Assembly (NCBI RefSeq): GCF_014644415.1
Contig: NZ_BMKQ01000001.1
Span: 982,861 to 1,046,860 of the forward strand
Direction of reading: 5' to 3'
From: Marmoricola endophyticus
Lineage (GTDB): Bacteria; Actinomycetota; Actinomycetes; Propionibacteriales; Nocardioidaceae
DNA: 64,000 nt
The translations under genes and the position numbers were made by a program. How positions within the stretch are numbered: the first letter of the stretch is position 1; each line of letters starts with the position of its first letter. The notes beneath the pieces were generated by a model that made no database searches, was not told where the DNA came from, and was given only the letters and a program-made list of their open reading frames with translations. Positions 1 to 8,659 of the stretch are shown here, one piece after another.

Positions 1-1851
1 GTGCCGGGCACGACGCTGCGCGACCTGATGCGGCGCGAGGCGCCGATGCCGCCGCTGCGTGCGCTGACCGTCATCGAGCCGGTGCTCGCCGCGCTGCAGG
101 CAGCCCACGAGGCGGGGATGATCCACCGCGACGTCAAGCCCGAGAACGTCCTGCTCGCTCCCGACGGGCGCGTCAAGGTGGCCGACTTCGGGCTCGCCCG
201 TGCGGTCAACGCCGAGACCCGGCACACCAGCACCGGGGTGCTGATCGGGACGGTGTCCTACCTCGCACCCGAGCTGGTGGTGGCCTCGGCGAGCGACCCG
301 AGGGTCGACGTCTACGCCGCCGGGGTCCTCATCTACGAGATGCTCACGGGCTCCAAGCCCCATCAGGCGGAGTCGCCGATCCAGGTGGCGTACAAGCACG
401 TTCACGAGGACATCCCGGCGCCCTCGCTGAAGCAGCCCGGCCTGCCGGCGTACGTCGACGCGCTGGTCGCCCGGGCGACCGTCCGCGACACCTCGCTGCG
501 CCCCACCGACGCCGGCGTGCTGCTGCGTCAGCTCCGGCGCGTGCGTGCGGCGCTCGAGGAGGGCGTCGAGGACGACCCGGACCTGGTCGCCGACCTCGCG
601 CCGTACCCCCGCGGGCACGCCGCCACGCCCGACCCCGACCCCTTCGAGGACACCGACGACCAGATGCCGGTCGCGGTGGTCAGTCCTTCCCAGGCGGCGG
701 CCGTCCCGCCGACCGCGGACGACGAGGACCCGACCCAGGTCGTCGGCGACCTCGAGGCGGCCTACGCGGAGGAGCAGTGGGAGGACTCTCGATCGCCCTC
801 GTCCGCGATGGAGGAGACCGGGCAGTACGACCCCCACTTCACCGACGACGCCATCCCGGTCCAGCAGGGCGGGTGGGACCCGGGCCCCGTCCCGGAGCCC
901 TACGCCGGCCCGTCCCGGGAACCGGACGTCGAGGAGCCCGTCGCCCGGGCACCGGCAGGCCCCCGCCGTCGCCGGCGCGGCCCGGTGCTCCTCGCCGCCG
1001 CCCTGGTGGTCGCGGTGCTCGTCGGCGTGGGGGCGTGGTGGTTCGGCTACGGACGCTGGACGGACACGCCAGGGGTGGTCAACCTGGCCCGGGCCTCCGC
1101 CGAGCAGCGCGTGGAGGGCGCGGGGCTGACCTTCGAGGTCGCCTCGTCGACGTACAACGAGGACGTGGCGAAGGGCTCGGTCATCCGCACCGACCCGCAG
1201 CCGGGCGCGCGGGTGCGCAACGGTGGCACCGTGCGCGCGGTGCTCTCGCTGGGCCCCGAGCGACACGACGTGCCCGACGTCCGCGGGAAGTCGCTCGACG
1301 AGGCGCAGCAGCAGCTGGCCGACGCGGACCTGACGTACGCCAAGCAGGTCGGCGTCTACAACGAGAAGGTGGCCAAGGGCGAGGTCATCTCGGCCTCGCC
1401 GAAGATCGGGACCGCGCTGCGCCGCGACACGGCCGTCACGCTGACCGTCAGTCGTGGGAAGCGGCCGATCGAGGTGCCCAGCTACGTCGGTGAACCGTCG
1501 GGGAAGGCGAAGTCCGAGCTGGAGGACCTCGGCCTGGAGGTCAGTGTCGGTCAGGCGTTCAGCGACACCGTGCCCGCGGGTCGGGTGATCGGTCAGGACC
1601 CGGTGGACGGCACCCGCTTCCGGGGCGACACCGTCACGCTCAGCGTCTCCAAGGGCTCGGCGATGGTGACGGTCCCCCAGGTGGCGGGGATGAAGCAGGC
1701 CGACGCGGTCGCCGCGCTCAAGAAGGCCGGCGTGACGCCGAAGCTGCGGCGCACCTCGGGCTACACCGGCCTGAACTACGCGGCGGCGACCAGTCCGCCG
1801 GCGGGCACGAAGGTCAAGCGCGGCAGTCAGGTCGTCATCCAGCTGATCTGA
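1..1851 (+). CDS. PASTA-domain Ser/Thr protein kinase (5' end cut by window edge)
   Basis: Membrane Ser/Thr kinase of the PknB/StkP class, which phosphorylates cell-wall and division proteins in response to muropeptides. The reading frame is open from base 1, and what would be the kinase N-lobe (glycine loop, catalytic Lys) is missing, so the gene very probably starts outside the window. Visible parts: HRD at residues 42-44 with the following KPEN, DFG at 62-64, APE near 88-90, an acidic juxtamembrane region, an Arg-rich stop followed by one membrane helix at about 329-349, then four extracellular PASTA repeats (about 355-420, 421-487, 488-553, 554-616). The stop is TGA. The gene downstream encodes a secreted wall hydrolase, which fits a role in peptidoglycan control. 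Other PASTA kinases of this class exist, so I give no symbol. Confidence 0.93.
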   Translation: MPGTTLRDLMRREAPMPPLRALTVIEPVLAALQAAHEAGMIHRDVKPENVLLAPDGRVKVADFGLARAVNAETRHTSTGVLIGTVSYLAPELVVASASDPRVDVYAAGVLIYEMLTGSKPHQAESPIQVAYKHVHEDIPAPSLKQPGLPAYVDALVARATVRDTSLRPTDAGVLLRQLRRVRAALEEGVEDDPDLVADLAPYPRGHAATPDPDPFEDTDDQMPVAVVSPSQAAAVPPTADDEDPTQVVGDLEAAYAEEQWEDSRSPSSAMEETGQYDPHFTDDAIPVQQGGWDPGPVPEPYAGPSREPDVEEPVARAPAGPRRRRRGPVLLAAALVVAVLVGVGAWWFGYGRWTDTPGVVNLARASAEQRVEGAGLTFEVASSTYNEDVAKGSVIRTDPQPGARVRNGGTVRAVLSLGPERHDVPDVRGKSLDEAQQQLADADLTYAKQVGVYNEKVAKGEVISASPKIGTALRRDTAVTLTVSRGKRPIEVPSYVGEPSGKAKSELEDLGLEVSVGQAFSDTVPAGRVIGQDPVDGTRFRGDTVTLSVSKGSAMVTVPQVAGMKQADAVAALKKAGVTPKLRRTSGYTGLNYAAATSPPAGTKVKRGSQVVIQLI

Positions 1852-1870
1852 TATCTCGCAAATCGTGCGT

Positions 1871-1912
1871 TAGTTCACTTCAGTCACATCAGAAACTTGA
1901 CTCACACCAGCA
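1871..1912 (+). promoter_or_regulatory. Tandem 9-bp TCAC-type repeats, possible MtrA-like response-regulator site
   Basis: Between the kinase stop and the LysM gene there is a locally AT-richer stretch in 9-bp phase: TTCACTTCA (1874-1882), GTCACATCA (1883-1891), a diverged unit (1892-1900) and CTCACACCA (1901-1909). MtrA of actinobacteria is known to bind direct repeats around GTCACA upstream of wall-hydrolase genes. The match here is by eye. A better version lies at 18954-18980. Confidence 0.4.
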
Positions 1913-1948
1913 CCTAGGGCAGCGTCGTGTCCGGCGAAAGGACACCTC

Positions 1949-2677
1949 GTGCCCCTGATCCGACTCCTCGGGACCCTGACCATCACCGTGCTGATCGCGC
2001 TCGGCGGCACCCTGCTGACCGCGTCCTCGGCGCAGGCGAAGGCCAAGCCGTGGCCGGGCCACCCCGACCGGCACCTCGTCGACTACCGCGTCCGGCCGGG
2101 CGACACCGCCGCCGGCATCGCGACCCGGTTCCACGCCTGGACCGCCGAGCTGCGCCGGGTCAACCACAAGACCACGACGTCCACCTGGTTCGTCGGTGAG
2201 CGCGTCACCGTCCCCGTGGTCACCTCGCGCGCGGGTGGGAAGCGTGCCTCCACGACGTCGGCGCAGCCGAAGCGGACCGAGGTCCGCCGCGCGGTGATCC
2301 GCGCGGCCGACCGGCACGGCGTCGCACGCAGCCTGGCGCTCGCCGTCGCCTGGCACGAGTCGGGCTGGCAGCAGCAGGTCCGCTCCCCCGTCGGTGCGGT
2401 CGGCACCATGCAGGTCATGCCCGGCAACCGCAGCTGGCTCTCGACCCTGGTCGGGCGGGAGCTGCACCTGAAGGACCTGGGCGACAACGCCACCGCCGGC
2501 GTGGTACTGCTGAAGATCCTGCGCTCCGAGCACTCCCGTAAGGGCACCCTCGCGGCGTACTACCAGGGCCAGGGCTCCATCGAGTCCAACGGCGTCTACA
2601 AGTCCACCAAGCAGTACGTCGCGAACGTCACCGCCAACCAGATGCGGCTCATCAAGGGCTGGCGGCCCGACCGTTAG
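1949..2677 (+). CDS. Secreted LysM + lytic transglycosylase (SLT) protein
   Basis: Predicted exported peptidoglycan hydrolase of 242 aa. The GTG start is chosen because a purine-rich GAAAGGAC lies 7-14 bases upstream and a signal peptide follows at once (hydrophobic core about 7-26, Ala-x-Ala-like cleavage near 30). Residues about 43-90 form a LysM-like fold (VRPGDT...IATRF...N) that would bind glycan. Residues about 111-235 are a transglycosylase SLT domain with the HESGW motif, catalytic Glu137, and the GAVGTMQVMP motif near 149-158. It would cleave the MurNAc-GlcNAc bond. It may have its own promoter, because candidate 9-bp repeats lie in the 97-bp gap before it. The stop overlaps the stop of the convergent DUF2625 gene. 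Confidence 0.88.
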   Translation: MPLIRLLGTLTITVLIALGGTLLTASSAQAKAKPWPGHPDRHLVDYRVRPGDTAAGIATRFHAWTAELRRVNHKTTTSTWFVGERVTVPVVTSRAGGKRASTTSAQPKRTEVRRAVIRAADRHGVARSLALAVAWHESGWQQQVRSPVGAVGTMQVMPGNRSWLSTLVGRELHLKDLGDNATAGVVLLKILRSEHSRKGTLAAYYQGQGSIESNGVYKSTKQYVANVTANQMRLIKGWRPDR

Positions 2678-3366
2678 CCCTCCGGTTCACCGGAGAACCT
2701 CAGGTCGAACCTCGCGCCCTCGGGCACGCCGGCCAGCTGGGCACCCGCCTCGGCGTAGAGATAGTTGAGCTCGTCGATCGGAACCGGTCTCCGGCTCACC
2801 GCCGCGACATCGCGGCCCTCCCGGGTGAACGGCGGCGGGACGAGGCTGAGTCCGTGGTCGAGCGGGACCGCCCGCACCTCGTCCTCCCACCCGTCCCACC
2901 GGAGGTCCTGGTAGAAGTCCGCAAGCCGTGAGCCGAGACACCAGCTCACGAAGGCGGCGTGCCCCAGACCCGTGGTCTCCCAGCTCAAGACGTCGGGCCC
3001 GAAGTAGCAGACCTCACCGACCGCCGCACCCAGACCTCCACCGTCGATGGCGAACCGGCCGCCGAGGACGTCGTGGGCGACGACGAGGTACGCCGGCGGT
3101 ACCCGTCGGTCGTCCAGCTGCTCGGCGATCCCCGGGAGTGACTCGTGGCCCGCTCCGAGGATGCGCAGCCAGCCGTGGTCGACCACCAGCCCGCCGGTGT
3201 GCAGCGCGAGTGCTCCGAGGACCGACCGCTCGGTCACACCGAGTCGCTCGAGCTGCTCGGCGCCGACGGTCGGGTCGACCGGCAGTCGCTCGACATGAAC
3301 GGTCGCTCCAGCCAGCCACGACTCGACGACCGGCCACGCCGCGTCGTCGCTCTCCGAGGTGGTCAC
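2674..3366 (-). CDS. DUF2625 family protein
   Basis: About 230 aa, soluble, no signal peptide or membrane helix. I recognise the DUF2625 pattern: an N-terminal AWPVVESWL segment, then [10 protein letters not shown] and [12 protein letters not shown] in the first 90 residues, a [12 protein letters not shown] segment, a [10 protein letters not shown] segment, and the RWDGWE motif. The biochemical function of the family is unknown to me. It starts 14 bases after the stop of the threonine aldolase gene and is probably co-transcribed with it. The GTG start at 3366-3364 has a GGAGG sequence almost touching it, which is too close for a normal Shine-Dalgarno, so the exact start is uncertain. It ends on the stop codon of the convergent LysM gene. 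Confidence 0.82.
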   Translation of the reverse strand: MTTSESDDAAWPVVESWLAGATVHVERLPVDPTVGAEQLERLGVTERSVLGALALHTGGLVVDHGWLRILGAGHESLPGIAEQLDDRRVPPAYLVVAHDVLGGRFAIDGGGLGAAVGEVCYFGPDVLSWETTGLGHAAFVSWCLGSRLADFYQDLRWDGWEDEVRAVPLDHGLSLVPPPFTREGRDVAAVSRRPVPIDELNYLYAEAGAQLAGVPEGARFDLRFSGEPEG

Positions 3367-3380
3367 ACCTCCATGGTTGC

Positions 3381-4382
3381 TCAGGCGGCGAGCACCGTCG
3401 ACAGGGCGAGCGCGGCCGCCTCCGCGTCGGCACGGCTGACGTCGAGGTGGGTCAGCAGGCGTACGCGCCGGGGACCGACGGCGCCGACACGGACGCCCGC
3501 GTCGGCCGCACGGCGTACGACGTCGGCGGCATCGGGGACGTCGACGACGACGATGTTCGTCTCGACCTCGGCGGGGTCGACGCCACACGCCTCGGCCAGC
3601 AGCCGCGCGTGCTCGTGGTCCTCCGCGAGCCGCTCGACGTGGTGGTCCAGCGCGTGCAGGCCGGCGGCGGCGAGGATCCCGACCTGGCGCATCCCACCGC
3701 CGAGCCGCTTGCGGCGGACCCGGGCCTGCTCGATGTCGTCTCGGCTGCCGACCATCAGGGACCCCACGGGCGCGCCGAGACCCTTGGACAGGCACACGGC
3801 GAGGGAGTCGGTGAGCGCGCCGTACTCCCTCAGCGGGGTGCCGGTGGCCACGTGCGCGTTCCAGATCCGCGCACCGTCGGTGTGCACGCCGCACCCGACC
3901 GAGTCGGCCCACGCGCGCAGCGCGCGCAGGTCCTCGACGGGCACGACGCTGCCACCGGCGAAGTTGTGCGTGTTCTCCACCGCGACCGCTGCGGTCCGGA
4001 CGAAGAACGGGCCCATGTCGGGGGCGTACATCTCCGCGAGCGCCTCCAGGTCCACCTGCCCCCGCGGGTGCGACCAGGTACGGCTGGTCAGGCCGGTCAG
4101 CGCGCCGTGGGCGCCCAGCTCGGCGCGCAGCACGTGGGCTCGCGCCTCGCACAGCACCTCCTGCCCCGGCCCGACCAGAGACCCGAGCGCGAGCACGTTG
4201 GCCATCGACCCGGTCGGGCAGAACAGCGCCGCCTCCTTGCCGAACAGGTCGGCGACGCGCTCCTGCAGGACGCGGACCGTGGGGTCCTCGTCGTACACGT
4301 CGTCGCCGACCTCGGCCTCGGCCATCGCTCGGCGCATCGCCGGGGTGGGGGCGGTCAGGGTGTCCGAGCGCAGATCGATCAC
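3381..4382 (-). CDS. ltaE: Low-specificity L-threonine aldolase
   Basis: PLP enzyme that cleaves L-threonine/L-allo-threonine to glycine and acetaldehyde; cytosolic. Fold type I beta-eliminating lyase features: DLRSDTLT at the N-terminus, GDDVYDEDP near 26-34, CPTGSMAN near 55-62, VENTHN at 136-141, HTDGAR at 167-172 and the PLP lysine in [10 protein letters not shown] (Lys200). Length 333 aa is typical. I prefer GTG at 4382 over the GTG three codons upstream, because a TAAGGT box (4395-4390) lies exactly 7 bases before it, the leaderless spacing seen for many genes here. It therefore seems to have its own promoter although it follows the queA-like gene by only 22 bases. Confidence 0.92.
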   Translation of the reverse strand: MIDLRSDTLTAPTPAMRRAMAEAEVGDDVYDEDPTVRVLQERVADLFGKEAALFCPTGSMANVLALGSLVGPGQEVLCEARAHVLRAELGAHGALTGLTSRTWSHPRGQVDLEALAEMYAPDMGPFFVRTAAVAVENTHNFAGGSVVPVEDLRALRAWADSVGCGVHTDGARIWNAHVATGTPLREYGALTDSLAVCLSKGLGAPVGSLMVGSRDDIEQARVRRKRLGGGMRQVGILAAAGLHALDHHVERLAEDHEHARLLAEACGVDPAEVETNIVVVDVPDAADVVRRAADAGVRVGAVGPRRVRLLTHLDVSRADAEAAALALSTVLAA

Positions 4383-4404
4383 GCACGCCACCTTAGGAGC
4401 GGCC

Positions 4405-5463
4405 TCAGGGCAGCAGGAGGGCGGAGTCGCCGAACTCGTGCCACAGGTAGCCCTGCGCTACCGCCGCGTCGTACGCCGTCTGCGCGAGCGCCCGACCGGC
4501 GACCGCCTCGACCAGCAGCAGGTGCGAGGCCTGCGGGTCGTGCCAGCCGGTGACCAGGCCGGTCACCACGCGCGGCGGGTGGTCCGGGGTGACCACGCGC
4601 TCCGTCCACCCACGGCTCGCGATGACGCGGCCGTCGTCGGCGACGCTGCTCTCCAGCGCCCGCGTGACGGTCGTGCCGACGGCGACCACCCGACCACCTC
4701 CGGCGCGCACGGCGTTCGTCAGCCGCGCGGTCGCCTCGCCGACCTCGTAGCGCTCCGGCTGCGGCCCCTCGCCCGCCTCCTGCGAGGACACCCCTGTGTG
4801 CAGGGTGATCGGCGCGATCGCGACGCCGCGCGAGACGAGGTCGGTGACCACGGCCTGCGTGAACGGGCGGGCCGCCGAGGCCATCTCGGCGCTGCCCGGC
4901 CGGCGGGAGAACACGCTCTGGTAGGCCGAGAGCGGGTAGCGGGAGTCGAGGTAGCCGTACGCGATCGCCCGGCCGTGCCCGGCCACGGCCGCGTCCAGGT
5001 CGCCGGTCACGCTGGCCCGCCAGAGCCGGTTGCCGCTGCCGGTCGGCGACGACCCCTCGTGGGGGTACGCCGCCTCCAGCCTCAGCTCGGCGCCGGGCAC
5101 CAGGACGCGCTCGCCCGGCCGCCCGTCGAGCACCGGCTCGGCCGCGTCCGGGGCCGAGCGCAGCTCGACCACCCAGGCCCCGTCGTCCAGCGGGGCCGCC
5201 AGGTGGAGGACCAGTCGGCCTCGGACGTCGGAGCGGGCGTCGAGCTGTCCCGCCACGGTCGCCGAGTCGTTGACGACGACGAGGTCACCGGCCCGCAGGT
5301 GGTCGGCGATCTCGGCGAACCGTCCGTGGCGGACCCCCTCCCGACCGGCGACCAGGAGGCGCACCTGGTCGCGCTCCAGCCCGCGGGCCTCCGCCGGGGA
5401 CGGCGCGAACGCCGACACGGGACGCTCGAAGACGACACCGGGAACCTCCCGCAGCGCGCTCAC
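4405..5463 (-). CDS. QueA-like S-adenosylmethionine:tRNA ribosyltransferase-isomerase
   Basis: 352 aa, the full length of the QueA family, which transfers the ribosyl part of SAM to 7-aminomethyl-deazaguanine in tRNA to make epoxyqueuosine. Family signatures: [13 protein letters not shown] (family pattern GDxLVxNDT) around 58-70, [35 protein letters not shown] in the middle and HTGVSSQE in the C-terminal half. The starting GTG overlaps the stop of the upstream SDR gene by GTGA, so the two are translationally coupled. No other queuosine gene (tgt, queC-G) lies in the window. Actinobacterial members of this branch are often encoded without those partners, so the precise substrate is uncertain. 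Confidence 0.82.
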   Translation of the reverse strand: MSALREVPGVVFERPVSAFAPSPAEARGLERDQVRLLVAGREGVRHGRFAEIADHLRAGDLVVVNDSATVAGQLDARSDVRGRLVLHLAAPLDDGAWVVELRSAPDAAEPVLDGRPGERVLVPGAELRLEAAYPHEGSSPTGSGNRLWRASVTGDLDAAVAGHGRAIAYGYLDSRYPLSAYQSVFSRRPGSAEMASAARPFTQAVVTDLVSRGVAIAPITLHTGVSSQEAGEGPQPERYEVGEATARLTNAVRAGGGRVVAVGTTVTRALESSVADDGRVIASRGWTERVVTPDHPPRVVTGLVTGWHDPQASHLLLVEAVAGRALAQTAYDAAVAQGYLWHEFGDSALLLP

Positions 5464-6152
5464 CGGGCGGCCTCCGGCCGGGCCAGGTCGCTCGCGCGCA
5501 GGCGGCCCGCTCGGGGTCGCCGGCGTACGAGCTCGAGCAGCGCCGGTACGACGGTCTCCGGCAGCGGCCGGTCGGAGATGTCCTCGCCCGGGAACGCGTC
5601 CTGGTGCATCGCGGTACGCATGTCACCCGGGTCGACGGCGTACGCGGCGATCCCCTCCTCCGCCGCGAGGGTGAGCGTGAGGTGGTCCAGCGCCGCCTTG
5701 GTGGCGGCGTAGGCGCCCCACGTCTCGTAGTGCTCGACCGCCGCGTCCGACGAGATCGAGAGCAGCACGCCCCGGGACTCGACCAGCACCGGCAGCAGCT
5801 CCCGGGTCAGCGCCATCGGTGCGGCGGCGTTGACGCTCCAGACCCGGTCGAGCTCCTCCGGCTCGAGCGCGCGCAGCGGGCGCATCGGCAGCGGGCCGAG
5901 CGTGCTCGCGCCGTGCACGAGCAGGTCCAGCCGCCCGAGCCGGCGTACGACCGCCGCCAGGTCGGCCCGGTGCGTGGGGTCGGAGACGTCGCCCGGCACC
6001 GGCACCACCGCCTCCCCCAGATCGGCGACGGCACGCTCCAGCGCGGCGGCGTGACGTGCGTCGGTGACGACCTGCCAGCCGTCGGTGACGAGCGCCCGGG
6101 TGAGCGCGAGTCCGAGGCCGGCAGAGCCCCCGGTCACGAGTGCGACAGACAT
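5460..6152 (-). CDS. Short-chain dehydrogenase/reductase (SDR)
   Basis: Classical SDR of about 230 aa, an NAD(P)-dependent oxidoreductase with unknown substrate. The Rossmann motif TGGSAGLG follows the N-terminus directly, NAAAPMALT corresponds to the NAG-type structural motif, a Ser lies in the SISSDA segment, and Y-x3-K appears as YAATK. I place the start at ATG 6152, because AAGGAGG lies 7-13 bases upstream and the Rossmann fold begins there; an upstream in-frame start at 6188 would only add a non-conserved tail. It is first in an operon with the queA-like gene (4-bp overlap). It is divergent from a SoxR gene, so it may be a redox-stress gene controlled by that regulator. Confidence 0.85.
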   Translation of the reverse strand: MSVALVTGGSAGLGLALTRALVTDGWQVVTDARHAAALERAVADLGEAVVPVPGDVSDPTHRADLAAVVRRLGRLDLLVHGASTLGPLPMRPLRALEPEELDRVWSVNAAAPMALTRELLPVLVESRGVLLSISSDAAVEHYETWGAYAATKAALDHLTLTLAAEEGIAAYAVDPGDMRTAMHQDAFPGEDISDRPLPETVVPALLELVRRRPRAGRLRASDLARPEAAR

Positions 6153-6184
6153 CTGATCCTCCTTGTGGATCGGGTTGATGGCTG

Positions 6185-6219
6185 CCATGCTTCAAGTTGA
6201 AGTGAAGTTGAAGTCAAGG
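6185..6219. promoter_or_regulatory. Divergent promoter with SoxR-type inverted/direct repeats
   Basis: The 81-bp gap between the SDR and soxR genes holds an AT-richer run at 6190-6218. It contains the near-palindrome CTTCAAGTTGAAG (6190-6202) and a second AAGTTGAAGT copy (6205-6214). On the minus strand this reads TTGACTTCAACTTC, so a -35-like TTGACT sits at its edge, as expected for MerR-type operators inside promoters. SoxR boxes in other bacteria have the core CCTCAAGTTAACTTGAGG; the core TCAAGTT is shared. The assignment is inferred from this match and from the adjacent soxR. Confidence 0.5.
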
Positions 6220-6233
6220 GGAGGAGCAGAGAC

Positions 6234-6689
6234 GTGCGGACCACCGACGTGCTCACCGTCAGCGAGGTCGCCCACCGCAGCGGGTTCGCTGCCTCGGCGC
6301 TGCGCTTCTACGAGGACCGCGGCCTCATCGAGGCCGGCCGAAGCGCGGGCAACCAGCGGCGCTACCAGCGCAGCGTGCTGCGCCGGCTGGCGTTCATCCG
6401 CGCCGCCGGCAACGTGGGCCTGAGCATCGAGGAGATCCGCGACGAGCTCGAGCGCCTGCCCCGCGGTCGTACTCCCACCAAGGCCGACTGGCACCGGATC
6501 ACCGTGCACTGGCGCTCGCGGCTCGACGAGCAGATCGCGGCGCTGGAGAAGCTCCGCGACGGCCTCGACTCCTGCATCGGCTGCGGCTGCCTGTCGCTGC
6601 AGCGCTGCGGGATCTCCAACCCCGACGACGCCGAGCGCCAACACGGGGCTGGAGCGAGGTTCCTCCCGGCCGCCCTCAGGCGTCCCTGA
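6234..6689 (+). CDS. soxR: Redox-sensitive MerR-family activator SoxR
   Basis: MerR-type regulator of 151 aa that senses redox-cycling compounds through a [2Fe-2S] cluster. An N-terminal winged HTH (VSEVAHRSGFAASALRFYEDRGLI, written here as positions 9-32) is followed by a dimerisation helix near 94-112 and the SoxR cluster motif C-x2-C-x-C-x5-C with Cys114, 117, 119 and 125. All four ligands are present, so it should be functional. The GTG start has GGGGAGGAG upstream at good distance. The 3' end overlaps the convergent aroG gene by 14 bp. Its likely target is the divergent SDR-queA operon, and probably itself. Confidence 0.93.
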   Translation: MRTTDVLTVSEVAHRSGFAASALRFYEDRGLIEAGRSAGNQRRYQRSVLRRLAFIRAAGNVGLSIEEIRDELERLPRGRTPTKADWHRITVHWRSRLDEQIAALEKLRDGLDSCIGCGCLSLQRCGISNPDDAERQHGAGARFLPAALRRP

Positions 6690-8016
6690 GCATCTCGGCG
6701 ACCAGGTAGGCCAGCTCGAGCGACTGCACCCGGTTCAGCCGCGGGTCGACCACCGACTCGTAGCGATGGGCGAGCCCGGCCTCGGTGAGCTCCTCCCCTC
6801 CCCCGATGATCTCGGTGACGTCGTCACCGGTCATCTCGACGAGGATCCCGCCGGGCCAGGTGCCGACCTTGCGGTGCACGTCGAAGAAGCCCTGCACCTC
6901 GGAGATCACGTCCTCGAAGCGGCGCGTCTTGTAGCCGTTGGAGGCCTCGAAGGTGTTGCCGTGCATCGGGTCGCTCACCCACGAGACCGAGATCCCCTCG
7001 GCGGTGACCTTCTCCACCAGCGGCGGCAGCCCCTCGCGGATCTTGCCGGCACCGAAACGGGTGATGAAGGTCAGCCGCCCAGGCTCGTTCTCGGGGTTCA
7101 GCGTGCGCGCCAGGGCGATCGCGTCGTCGGCGGAGGCCGTGGGGCCGAGCTTGACCCCGATCGGGTTGCGCAGGTGCCGGAAGTACTCCACGTGCGCGCC
7201 GTCGAGCTGTCGGGTGCGCTCCCCGATCCAGACGAAGTGCCCCGAGACGTTGTACGGCGCACCGGTCCGCGAGTCCGTCCGCGTCATGGCGTGCTCGTAC
7301 TCCAGCAGCAGGGCCTCGTGGCTGGAGTGGAAGTCGACGCGCCGCAGCTCCTCCGGGTCGGCCCCGATGGCGTTCATGAACGACAGCGCGCGGTCGATCT
7401 CGGCGGCCATCTGCTCGTAGCGCTGGCCGACGGCCGAGGTCCGCACGAAGTCGGTGTTCCAGGTGTGCACCTGCCGCAGGTCGGCGTACCCGCCGGTGAC
7501 GAAGGCGCGCACGAGGTTCAGCGTCGCGGCCGAGGCGTGGTAGACGTCGAGCAGGCGACCCGGGTCGGGGATCCGGGAGGCCTCGGTGAAGTCGAAGCCG
7601 TTGACCGCGTCGCCGCGGTAGGCCGGCAGGGTCACCCCGTCGCGCGTCTCGAGGTCCGAGGAGCGCGGCTTGGCGTACTGCCCGGCGAGCCGGCCGAGCT
7701 TCACGACCGGCACGCTGGCGGCGTAGGTCAGCACGACCGACATCTGCAGCAGCACGCGCAGCTTGTTGCGCACGTTGTCGGCGGTCACGCCGTCGAAGGT
7801 CTCCGCGCAGTCGCCCCCCTGGAGCAGGAAGGCCTCGCCGCGGCCGACGGCCGCCATCTTCTCGCGGAGGTCGTCGCACTCGCCGGCGAAGACCAGCGGC
7901 GGCAGGGTGCGCAGCCGGGCCACCGAGGCGGCCAGGGCGTCGGGGTCGGGGTACGTCGGCTGCTGGGCCGCCCCGAGGGCGTGCAGGTCGGCGAGGGAGG
8001 GGACTGTCACGGACAC
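6676..8016 (-). CDS. aroG: Class II 3-deoxy-7-phosphoheptulonate (DAHP) synthase
   Basis: First enzyme of the shikimate pathway: PEP + erythrose-4-phosphate to DAHP. 446 aa, the size of the plant/actinobacterial class II enzymes. Characteristic segments: LPPLVFAGECDDLR near 38-51 with the metal-binding Cys, FLLQGGDCAE near 63-72, VKLGRLAGQYAKPRS, HVEYFRHLRNPIGVK, FITRFGAGKIR, VSDPMHGNT, and GGILVEMTGDDVTE near the C-terminus. The GTG at 8016 is preceded after 6 bases by a TACGAT -10 box (8028-8023), which suggests a leaderless mRNA. It overlaps the convergent soxR by 14 bp. No other aromatic gene is adjacent. Confidence 0.95.
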   Translation of the reverse strand: MSVTVPSLADLHALGAAQQPTYPDPDALAASVARLRTLPPLVFAGECDDLREKMAAVGRGEAFLLQGGDCAETFDGVTADNVRNKLRVLLQMSVVLTYAASVPVVKLGRLAGQYAKPRSSDLETRDGVTLPAYRGDAVNGFDFTEASRIPDPGRLLDVYHASAATLNLVRAFVTGGYADLRQVHTWNTDFVRTSAVGQRYEQMAAEIDRALSFMNAIGADPEELRRVDFHSSHEALLLEYEHAMTRTDSRTGAPYNVSGHFVWIGERTRQLDGAHVEYFRHLRNPIGVKLGPTASADDAIALARTLNPENEPGRLTFITRFGAGKIREGLPPLVEKVTAEGISVSWVSDPMHGNTFEASNGYKTRRFEDVISEVQGFFDVHRKVGTWPGGILVEMTGDDVTEIIGGGEELTEAGLAHRYESVVDPRLNRVQSLELAYLVAEMLRDA

Positions 8017-8080
8017 GGGTCCATCGTAGGCGGCACGAGGAGTGCTCCTCGCGCCGCCGACAGTGGGTGAGAGGACGCGC

Positions 8081-8383
8081 TCAGTGCGGGTCGGCCAGCG
8101 GCCAGCCGCCCGCCACCAGCCGCGTCGAGACGCGCGCGACGTCCTCGGGGTGCGGCAGCTCGTTGGTGACCTTGGTGATCAGCTCACCGATGTCGGTCTC
8201 GGAGATCGGCTCGCCGCCGGACTTGAACACGACCTCGTGGGCGATCGCGCGGATCTCGTCCTCACTCATCTGCTGACGCTGCAGCAGGGCGATCAGCGGG
8301 AAGTAGTCGGTCGGGGGGACACCCTCGGGGTAGCCGGCACGCAGCCAGTCGAGGACGCGGACGACGGGGTTGCCGGTCGGCAC
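8081..8383 (-). CDS. DUF3349 domain protein
   Basis: Small soluble protein of 100 aa, recognisable as DUF3349, an actinobacterial family: VLDWLRAGYPEGVPPTDYFPL at residues about 8-28, then a helical middle, DIGELITKVTNELPHPEDVARV and a C-terminal AGGWPL. The function is unknown. The GTG start follows a GAGG ribosome site by three bases and lies 5 bases after the stop of the small membrane protein gene, so it is the last gene of the operon pit - small membrane protein - DUF3349. That context hints at a role linked to phosphate uptake, but no motif shows it. Confidence 0.82.
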   Translation of the reverse strand: MPTGNPVVRVLDWLRAGYPEGVPPTDYFPLIALLQRQQMSEDEIRAIAHEVVFKSGGEPISETDIGELITKVTNELPHPEDVARVSTRLVAGGWPLADPH

Positions 8384-8388
8384 GGGCC

Positions 8389-8649
8389 TCAGCCCTTGTG
8401 GGTGATGATGTAGATGCCGAACACGATCGCGGCGACGACGACCAGCAGGCACAGCCCGCCGACGACGCGGGCGGCGCCGTTGCGGGTCAGCGCGAAGCCG
8501 TCGGCGGAGTCGGCGCCGGTGGTGGCCTGGCCGGTGCCCACCGAGAGCACCTTGAGGCCGGCGGCGAAGACCAGCGGCAGCCCGGCGCCGAGCAGGACCC
8601 CGGTGGCCAGCACCTGGGCGACGACCTTCAGGTCGATGTAGTCGGACAT
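8389..8649 (-). CDS. Small two-helix membrane protein in the pit operon
   Basis: 86 aa, not recognised as a named family. Two hydrophobic stretches are clear: about residues 8-33 (VLATGVLLGAGLPLVFAAGL) and about 58-82 (a Val/Ile-rich helix before the C-terminal THKG), joined by a polar loop. ATG at 8649 is chosen because AGGAGAC precedes it and because a longer frame would run through the pit gene. It starts 10 bases after the pit stop and precedes DUF3349, so it is probably an accessory or regulatory subunit of the phosphate transporter. This is inferred from position only. Confidence 0.75.
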   Translation of the reverse strand: MSDYIDLKVVAQVLATGVLLGAGLPLVFAAGLKVLSVGTGQATTGADSADGFALTRNGAARVVGGLCLLVVVAAIVFGIYIITHKG

Positions 8650-8659
8650 GTCAGTCTCC

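Noticed and set aside
2674-4386. Very long minus-strand frame covering the threonine aldolase and DUF2625
   Set aside because: The upstream two thirds are in another frame of ltaE and are Arg/Ala/Gly-rich like all shadow frames here; only the C-terminal 230 residues are DUF2625.
2928-5712. Long plus-strand frames opposite ltaE and the QueA-like gene
   Set aside because: Antisense frames caused by high GC third positions; no recognisable domain, and the minus strand genes explain the sequence.
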